This document shows positions 5,865 through 9,581 of a stretch of 9,581 nt of DNA, one piece after another (the first letter of the stretch is position 1; each line of letters begins with the position of its first letter). A program made the position numbers and the translations under genes. This stretch comes from CAYGZA01 sp964354135 (lineage in GTDB: Bacteria; Planctomycetota; Planctomycetia; Pirellulales; Thermoguttaceae), in NCBI GenBank assembly GCA_964354135.1, contig CAYGZA010000268.1:1-9581 (forward strand), read 5' to 3'. The notes below the pieces were generated by a model that worked only from the letters and a program-made list of their open reading frames with translations, had not been told where the DNA came from and did not search any database.

Positions 5865-6010
5865 AAAACCGGTTTGCGTCGCAAACCGTTTCATATCAAC
5901 AGGTTGCGACGCGGTTTCAAGAGAACCGGTGGACACGTTGGAAAACGGGAAAATCAACCCAACGTGACAAAAACCGACGTGTCGCAAGTCGTTGTCAGAA
6001 AACAACTTGC
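5865..6010. promoter_or_regulatory. Inverted-repeat cluster in the non-coding region upstream of the 93-residue gene
   Basis: This stretch is AT-richer than its surroundings and carries three inverted repeats in a row: CGGTTTGCG-T-CGCAAACCG (5870-5888, perfect 9-bp arms around one base), CACGTTGG/CCAACGTG (5934-5941 and 5959-5966, 17-base loop), and an imperfect GCAAG..GTTGT/ACAACTTGC (5984-6010). GTCGCAA or its complement TTGCGAC recurs near 5879, 5903 and 5981. A weak promoter-like pair on the minus strand (TTGAAA at 5920-5915 and TGATAT at 5898-5893, 16-base spacer) overlaps it. Likely an operator/promoter region or part of an origin; which cannot be decided from sequence alone. Confidence 0.5.
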
Positions 6011-6414
6011 ATCGGTTTCCGGCCAGCCGGCGACCCCGACATGCGGGCTACAGACGCATCCCGCATAGGATGGACGTGCGCACAGGCCAGTAACGTCGAA
6101 CATCGGCGGGGACGTGGCGATGCACGGTCACTGGACTCGCCGTGACCTTGGGGCGTCGAACCTCACGGTCAGTCGCCGGGAAGGGGAGGAGTATGAGTAC
6201 GAGGAACCCCCACCCCCCCCGGGCCCCCATTGCCCTCGCACGTGAACATATCTCCTCACCCGAACATTTTCATCGAAAAACTTCGGCCGGTCGCGGCCAG
6301 GAGAACTCTGCCTCAGAGCGGTTTCTCCCGTCTACGATGCGAAGCCCACGATCTCCTTGGGCATCGGGCTGGTGCGGTGATCAGACGCGACATTTGCCTC
6401 TTGGGGATCGGACC
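6011..6414. other. Non-coding stretch with a G-rich tract
   Basis: No frame here has convincing protein-like composition or a well-placed ribosome binding site on either strand. The one notable item is a C-rich run at 6207-6228, which on the minus strand reads as G5, G8 and G5 separated by 3 and 1 bases and could form a G-quadruplex. I see no tRNA or known ncRNA. Confidence 0.5.
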
Positions 6415-6606
6415 CTACCCGGCCCTTGACTTTGACTTGCCACCCTGGCCGGTCAGGTACTCGGCGGCCGCGGCCTTGCTGGGGGCCTGCAAGATTTCCT
6501 CCATCCATGTGCGGTGGAAGTCGTACAGGCCGCGGTCGTTGGTGACGATGTGCTGCTCCAGCCGCGGGTGGCTGGTGAGATTGGCCGATCCCTCGACCGT
6601 CACCAC
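6415..6606 (-). pseudogene. C-terminal remnant of a phospholipase-D-like protein (63 aa)
   Basis: The translated frame begins with GTG at 6606 and reads MVTVEGSANLTSHPRLEQ, then a helix with Trp and Glu (DFHRTWMEEILQ) and a basic tail. GSANLTS with a following arginine and glutamate is the end of a PLD/HKD active-site motif (H-x-K ... D ... G-S-x-N). The frame is open upstream to a stop at 6741-6739, but residues before GSAN (…NDSATPSALVV) contain no H-x-K, and no start codon other than GTG is near. So the first three quarters of the usual domain are missing. I read it as a decayed gene, cut just before the GSxN part; a short functional protein cannot be excluded. Confidence 0.6.
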
Positions 6607-6668
6607 CAGGGCGCTGGGCGTTGCGGAGTCGTTGGCTCGGCTTTCATCATCTATCCCCGCAGGCTGAA

Positions 6669-6822
6669 CCAGTCGGGATGATTCTTGTTTGTCCCGACCA
6701 CTCGGACTTGGACGAGAGGACGCACCACTTGGGACGCCCTATTACATAGGGCTGTCCCGACTGGTGGTCTCCCACCTCTCGGGGCGTGGTTCCCGACTGT
6801 TTTGTCCCGACTGTCCCGATAG
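6669..6822. repeat. Iteron-like TCCCGA boxes with a central hairpin, next to the primase gene
   Basis: The core TCCCGA occurs five times in one direction (starting at 6692, 6755, 6791, 6805 and 6814), three of them extended to TCCCGACTG, and once inverted as CCAGTCGGGA (6669-6678). Between them is a hairpin: GGGAC-GCCCTAT (6731-6742) pairs with ATAGGGC-GTCCC (6746-6752 and 6754-6758) with a 3-base loop and one bulged T at 6753. The array begins 15 bases beyond the primase-helicase stop codon. Repeats of this sort next to a replication gene are typical of Rep-binding sites in origins, but the spacing is irregular and a terminator role for the hairpin is possible too; no T-run follows it. Confidence 0.55.
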
Positions 6823-6836
6823 CTACGCATGGGGGG

Positions 6837-8765
6837 CTACCTTTCCGCTAACTTGAAGGCTGGATATGGGCTCTGTCGGCTGGACTTATGAACCTCGCAC
6901 GGCACCACTGTGCGGTCTTGCAGTAGCTCGGCGAAGGCGGGGGCGAAGACCGTGGTTTTGAGCCCGGCCGTGTCCCGGATCAAGGACTTGGTTTCCCCCT
7001 CCGGGAACTTCAGCATGGCCTCGACGATCTTGCGTTTGGCCTCCTGGAGCTGGGCATCCCGGCGGGCGTCCTTGTCCTTCTCCCGGCCCGCTTCGGCCGC
7101 CGCTCGGGTTGCCTGCCGGGCCTCATCGGCCGACAACACCTGGACATCCCATCGCCGAACGGCGTCGGGGTGGTATTCGCCTTCGTCGATATTGAGCCCC
7201 CACAGGCCGCTGTGCCCCAGCCGACCGCCGGTGGAGAACCACAGCTCATGATGCCCGCTGCCGGGCTCGTAGGGGGTCCGACGATTGAGCAGGAGCCACT
7301 GTGCTGCGAATTCTCTGAAGCCGGCAAAGGACAGATTGGTCAGGTCGATCGGCTGGCCGTCGAGTCCCGCCGGCTTGGTCGTGTGGTGAAGCAAGATCAT
7401 GGTTGCCCTGTGCTGGACGAAGACGTCGGCCATATTCCGCAGCAGGGTTCCCATGATAAAGACGTTGCTCGCGTCGCCCCCGTCGAGGGCCAGATAAGCC
7501 GGGTCGAGGATGGCAACCTCGATCTCGTTGTCTTCCAGGAACCGCCCCATCGCGTCGATATGGTCGAGGTGTCCGAACTTGGGCAGTCTGTCGCTGATCA
7601 GCATGTTGCCGACGTAGCGTAGTTCGGTTCCGGCTGCACGGGCGACACGTCGGAGGTTTTCTTGCAGCACGGGGAAGCCGCATTCTCCGCTCATGATGGC
7701 CACGCGGGCGGGGCGGGTGACGGGAAAGTACCCCAAGAAGTGCCCACCCAGGGCGACGGACACGCCCAGGTCGCAGGCGAGAACCAGCGTTTTCAAGACC
7801 TTGTGCGGCCCGCCTCCGATGCCGTGTTGCCCGGCCGCCAGGATGTTGGGAATGATGTACTCGACTTCGTATTCCTCGCAGTCCAGTTCCGCCGGGGTGA
7901 GTGACGGATAGATGATCGGCTCGCGTGGCCGATCACGGTGATCGGCGTGACCAGCGTCACCATCTTCTGGGTGCTCAGCGTGGTCAGCGTCACCATCTTC
8001 TGCCGGCTCCCACTCGGGAGCCACTTCGGCGAGTTGCTGTAGCTCCTCGACCGTGCGGCCGGTGTCGAGCCAGTCGGCGACATCCCCGCCGGGCTTTGCG
8101 AGTCCCGGCAATTCGAGGATTCCCACGAACGCCGCAACGCCTCCAACTGCGGCGGCAACTTGCTCCGCGTGACGCCGGCCGGGTTCATCGTTGTCGGGAA
8201 TGACTATCACTCGCCGGCGGCGGAGGTGATCGGCATATTCGCTTCGCCACTTCAGTGCCCCGCCGGGATTGCAGGTCGCGATGATCCCCAAACGGGCAAG
8301 ACGGTCGCAATCCTTCTCTCCTTCCACAACGAAAATCGTTGCGGTCGGATCTGCCGCAGCCAGTTCCGGTAGTCGATACAGGACCCGGCGGACGCCGTCC
8401 AGCTTCCAACACCAGCCGCCGCCCTCGACCGGCCGCCGCTGTCGGAAGTCCTTCGGATAAAACCGCACCACCTGGAAGAGAAGCTCGCCGCTTTCATCGC
8501 GATAGTCGTAGGTCGTGACGATCTGCGGCTTGCCGTTGTCGGAGGGCATCAGGTCTTTTAGCGTCCATCCGATTGCCTGCACCACGACGTCGGTGGGACA
8601 GCCAGCGTGACAGTGCAGGAGTGTTCGGCCGTCTTCGCCAAGCGCGACGGAGAGACTGGCCGTCGCGTCGTTGTGCCCTGGGCATCGCGCCTGCCATCCG
8701 TTGGCCGTCTGCCGAACGCCTTGGAGCAGGTCGAGGATTCGAGGTTGTTCCGTAGTGACCGGCAC
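6837..8765 (-). CDS. Primase-helicase: CHC2 zinc finger, TOPRIM and RecA-like (AAA_25) domains (642 aa)
   Basis: Residues about 24-70 are a CHC2-type zinc finger (CPGH at 28-31 and LLHCHAGC ending at 56). Residues about 143-215 are a TOPRIM domain (FVVEGEKD with Glu148, and IPDNDEPG with Asp191 and Asp193). After an Asp/His-rich linker at about 254-282, residues 300-500 form a RecA-like ATPase with P-loop GGPHKVLKT (318-326), a Walker B strand VAILDPAYLALDG (417-429) and LLHHTTKPAG (458-467). The C-terminus (about 570-642) looks like a coiled helix and winged helix. The combination makes RNA primers and unwinds DNA at the fork of a phage or integrative element. The start is GTG at 8765, 11 bases after the 67-residue gene, with AAGGGG about 9 bases upstream. 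Confidence 0.92.
   Translation of the reverse strand: MPVTTEQPRILDLLQGVRQTANGWQARCPGHNDATASLSVALGEDGRTLLHCHAGCPTDVVVQAIGWTLKDLMPSDNGKPQIVTTYDYRDESGELLFQVVRFYPKDFRQRRPVEGGGWCWKLDGVRRVLYRLPELAAADPTATIFVVEGEKDCDRLARLGIIATCNPGGALKWRSEYADHLRRRRVIVIPDNDEPGRRHAEQVAAAVGGVAAFVGILELPGLAKPGGDVADWLDTGRTVEELQQLAEVAPEWEPAEDGDADHAEHPEDGDAGHADHRDRPREPIIYPSLTPAELDCEEYEVEYIIPNILAAGQHGIGGGPHKVLKTLVLACDLGVSVALGGHFLGYFPVTRPARVAIMSGECGFPVLQENLRRVARAAGTELRYVGNMLISDRLPKFGHLDHIDAMGRFLEDNEIEVAILDPAYLALDGGDASNVFIMGTLLRNMADVFVQHRATMILLHHTTKPAGLDGQPIDLTNLSFAGFREFAAQWLLLNRRTPYEPGSGHHELWFSTGGRLGHSGLWGLNIDEGEYHPDAVRRWDVQVLSADEARQATRAAAEAGREKDKDARRDAQLQEAKRKIVEAMLKFPEGETKSLIRDTAGLKTTVFAPAFAELLQDRTVVPCEVHKSSRQSPYPAFKLAER
7952..8002 (-). 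repeat. 33-bp tandem repeat inside the primase linker
   Basis: The 18-mer CAGCGTCACCATCTTCTG occurs at 7952-7969 and 7985-8002, 33 bases apart, giving an 11-residue repeat EDGDADHAEHP / EDGDAGHADHR in the linker between the TOPRIM and ATPase domains. The repeat length is a multiple of three, so copy-number change would keep the frame; this looks like a flexible, expandable spacer. Confidence 0.75.
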
Positions 8766-8776
8766 GGGGACGCCCC

Positions 8777-8980
8777 TTATCTGCTTGCCATAGCTTCCTG
8801 GATCACCTGATCGAGCACCAAGCCCGTGAACCGCTGGCCGCGCACGAGCACTTCGTGCTGACCGTCTGGCAGTCGGCGATGGAGCGCGGCTTGACCCAAA
8901 GTCCTTCGGACCCGCGCGCCGGCGCGAATGTCCTCGACGCGGCGGTCACGGTCGGCGCGGGTGTGGGTTATGGCGGTCAT
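8777..8980 (-). CDS. Small basic hypothetical protein (67 aa)
   Basis: Not recognised. It is arginine-rich (MTAITHTRADRDRRVEDIRA, then GARVRRTLGQAALHRRLPDG) with a short strand-rich middle (EVLVRGQRFTGLVLDQVIQE). No membrane segment or cysteine is present. The ATG at 8980-8978 has AGGAAA, overlapping the stop of the preceding helical frame, 5 bases upstream, so translation is probably coupled; the primase-helicase starts 11 bases after its stop. The basic charge fits a nucleic-acid-binding or primase-accessory role, but this is only a guess from position and composition. Confidence 0.65.
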   Translation of the reverse strand: MTAITHTRADRDRRVEDIRAGARVRRTLGQAALHRRLPDGQHEVLVRGQRFTGLVLDQVIQEAMASR

Positions 8981-8989
8981 GCGCGTTTC

Positions 8990-9265
8990 CTAGACTAGAC
9001 TGAGTTTCTCGCCTGCCAGGGCTTCGACGTACTGGTTGAGGGTCTCCTGCTCCGCGGCCTCGACCTCCTGCAACTTCTTCCAACGGGCCTTGTTGACGTG
9101 GCCGAGGATCGCCTCTTCCACCCGTCGCCGCAGTTCTGAGGGCGGTAGCGCGTCGATCTCCGCGCACCGAGTGCCGTACTCCTCGATGAACCCGGCCGCC
9201 CGGTTGGCGAAGGGCGCCCACGTCGATTGGTCGTTCGACTTAGCGTTGGCCGTCTCTCCGGTCAG
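8990..9265 (-). CDS. Helical protein without an ordinary start codon, possibly made by -1 frameshift (91-codon segment)
   Basis: The frame from about 9265 to the TAG at 8992-8990 encodes a natural, helix-rich sequence: TWAPFANRAAGFIEEYGTRC, then EIDALPPSELRRRVEEAILG, ending in VEALAGEKLSLV. It has no ATG, GTG or TTG in its first 40 or so codons; the first is the GTG in RRRV, which would cut off much of the natural-looking part. The frame does stay open to an ATG at 9379, but there it overlaps the HTH gene and reads as low-complexity Arg/Ala sequence. The HTH gene ends at 9262 with GAG TTT TTC TGA, and a -1 slip on GTTTTTC (9271-9265) would join the two into a protein of about 180 residues. 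A CTG start at 9265 or a sequence error are alternatives. No family recognised. Confidence 0.6.
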   Translation of the reverse strand: MTGETANAKSNDQSTWAPFANRAAGFIEEYGTRCAEIDALPPSELRRRVEEAILGHVNKARWKKLQEVEAAEQETLNQYVEALAGEKLSLV

Positions 9266-9531
9266 AAAAACTCGATGACGTGCGTGTCTGGCTGCTTGCG
9301 TCGTCGCGGCGTGGGCATCGGGGGTGGCGCCGCTCGGGCGGCGACGAATGCGTGGAGATCCGCGACGGCGATTCTCCACCTCGGCCTGCCCCCGGGCCGC
9401 GCGGCGACGTTCACGGCGCGAAGCTGCTCTGAGTGGACCCAGGCGAGGACTTTGGCCTCGTTGATCCCGAGGTCAGCGGCCACTTCGGCAGGAGTGCTAT
9501 AACGCCGGGGAGGGATTGGGGCTGTGGTCAT
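9262..9531 (-). CDS. Excisionase-like winged-helix DNA-binding protein (89 aa)
   Basis: Residues about 11-64 match the helix-turn-helix fold of HTH_17/excisionase proteins: YSTPAEVAADLGINEAKVLA, then WVHSEQLRAVNVAARPGGRP and RWRIAVADLHAFVAA, that is, recognition helix, a wing with the PGGRPRWRI turn, and the closing DLHAF helix. The C-terminal tail (66-89) is Pro/Arg-rich and unusual. Such proteins bend DNA for excision, or act as repressors and copy controllers of mobile elements. The ATG at 9531-9529 has AAGGGG about 7 bases upstream and overlaps the stop of an upstream frame in an ATGA arrangement. It is the first full gene of the leftward set that includes the primase. Confidence 0.82.
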   Translation of the reverse strand: MTTAPIPPRRYSTPAEVAADLGINEAKVLAWVHSEQLRAVNVAARPGGRPRWRIAVADLHAFVAARAAPPPMPTPRRRKQPDTHVIEFF

Positions 9532-9581
9532 CGGCAGGCCCCTTGGGAAGAGCGATCTTCGTCGATGCGGCGCAGCTCCGA
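9528..9581 (-). CDS. Tail of an upstream gene (17 codons, runs off the window)
   Basis: A frame open from the window edge ends in TGA at 9530-9528, forming an ATGA overlap with the start of the HTH gene. The end of the protein reads SELRRIDEDRSSQGACR. An ATGA junction is typical for coupled genes in an operon, but all three minus-strand frames are open over these 50 bases, so this is tentative. Confidence 0.35.
   Translation of the reverse strand, partial: SELRRIDEDRSSQGACR

Noticed and set aside
6130..6175. tRNA-like text (GTCGAACCTC)
   Set aside because: No matching acceptor stem or full T-arm consensus could be drawn around it.
6142..6429. Plus-strand frame of 95 codons in the non-coding region
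   Set aside because: Pro/Arg/Ser-rich composition with a stretch of C-tract codons; no homology or neighbour support.
8946..9221. Alternative minus-strand frame of 91 codons beginning MGALRQPGG
   Set aside because: Arg/Gly-rich composition; the other frame over the same bases has a natural helical sequence.

Overview
The window is GC-rich, and every gene I can support reads on the minus strand, so transcription runs from right (about 9581) to left (1). Gene content points to a mobile element or prophage-like island: a partial serine recombinase, an excisionase-type winged-helix protein, a CHC2/TOPRIM primase-helicase, and a string of small uncharacterised proteins. The style of the proteins (the small SVYGxGRxPVTLY protein, the primase with a KxxKT P-loop, the MoxR with a PWPSPRS motif) suggests Planctomycetota or a related GC-rich bacterium. 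That placement is an inference from memory of such families and is not proven by the sequence.

Layout from right to left. (1) 9581-8777 is a small early module: the tail of an unknown gene, an HTH_17/excisionase-like protein, a helical protein with no ordinary start codon that follows a possible -1 slippery site, and a 67-residue protein. (2) 8765-6837 is a two-domain primase-helicase. (3) 6836-5752 is about 1.1 kb with almost no coding. It holds iteron-like TCCCGA boxes and a strong hairpin just downstream of the primase gene, the broken C-terminus of a phospholipase-D-like protein, a G-rich tract, and a cluster of inverted repeats upstream of the next operon; it is a good place to look for a replication origin or control region. 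(4) 5751-5179 holds two small proteins, one a four-cysteine zinc-knuckle protein, with a hairpin between them. (5) 5178-4836 is non-coding with a family of short CTGGCGGCATACG repeats. (6) 4835-534 is the centrepiece: an unknown 284-residue protein, a MoxR-type AAA+ ATPase, a protein with a metallopeptidase-like HExxHxxxxH domain joined by a long acidic linker to a von Willebrand factor A domain, and a short clamp-loader/RFC-like AAA+ ATPase. (7) 454-1 holds two tiny genes and the start of the serine recombinase.

MoxR ATPases typically work with VWA-domain partners (for example RavA-ViaA), remodelling a target protein or complex. Here the pair overlaps translationally and is flanked by an unknown protein upstream and a second AAA+ ATPase downstream. 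The most interesting hypothesis is that these four genes form one ATP-driven unit carried by the element, either for replication or morphogenesis of the element or for conflict with other elements. A shared leader motif, ACACCACAA, sits just upstream of the ribosome binding sites of three genes in this half of the window (the 93-residue protein, the 284-residue protein and MoxR), suggesting common control.
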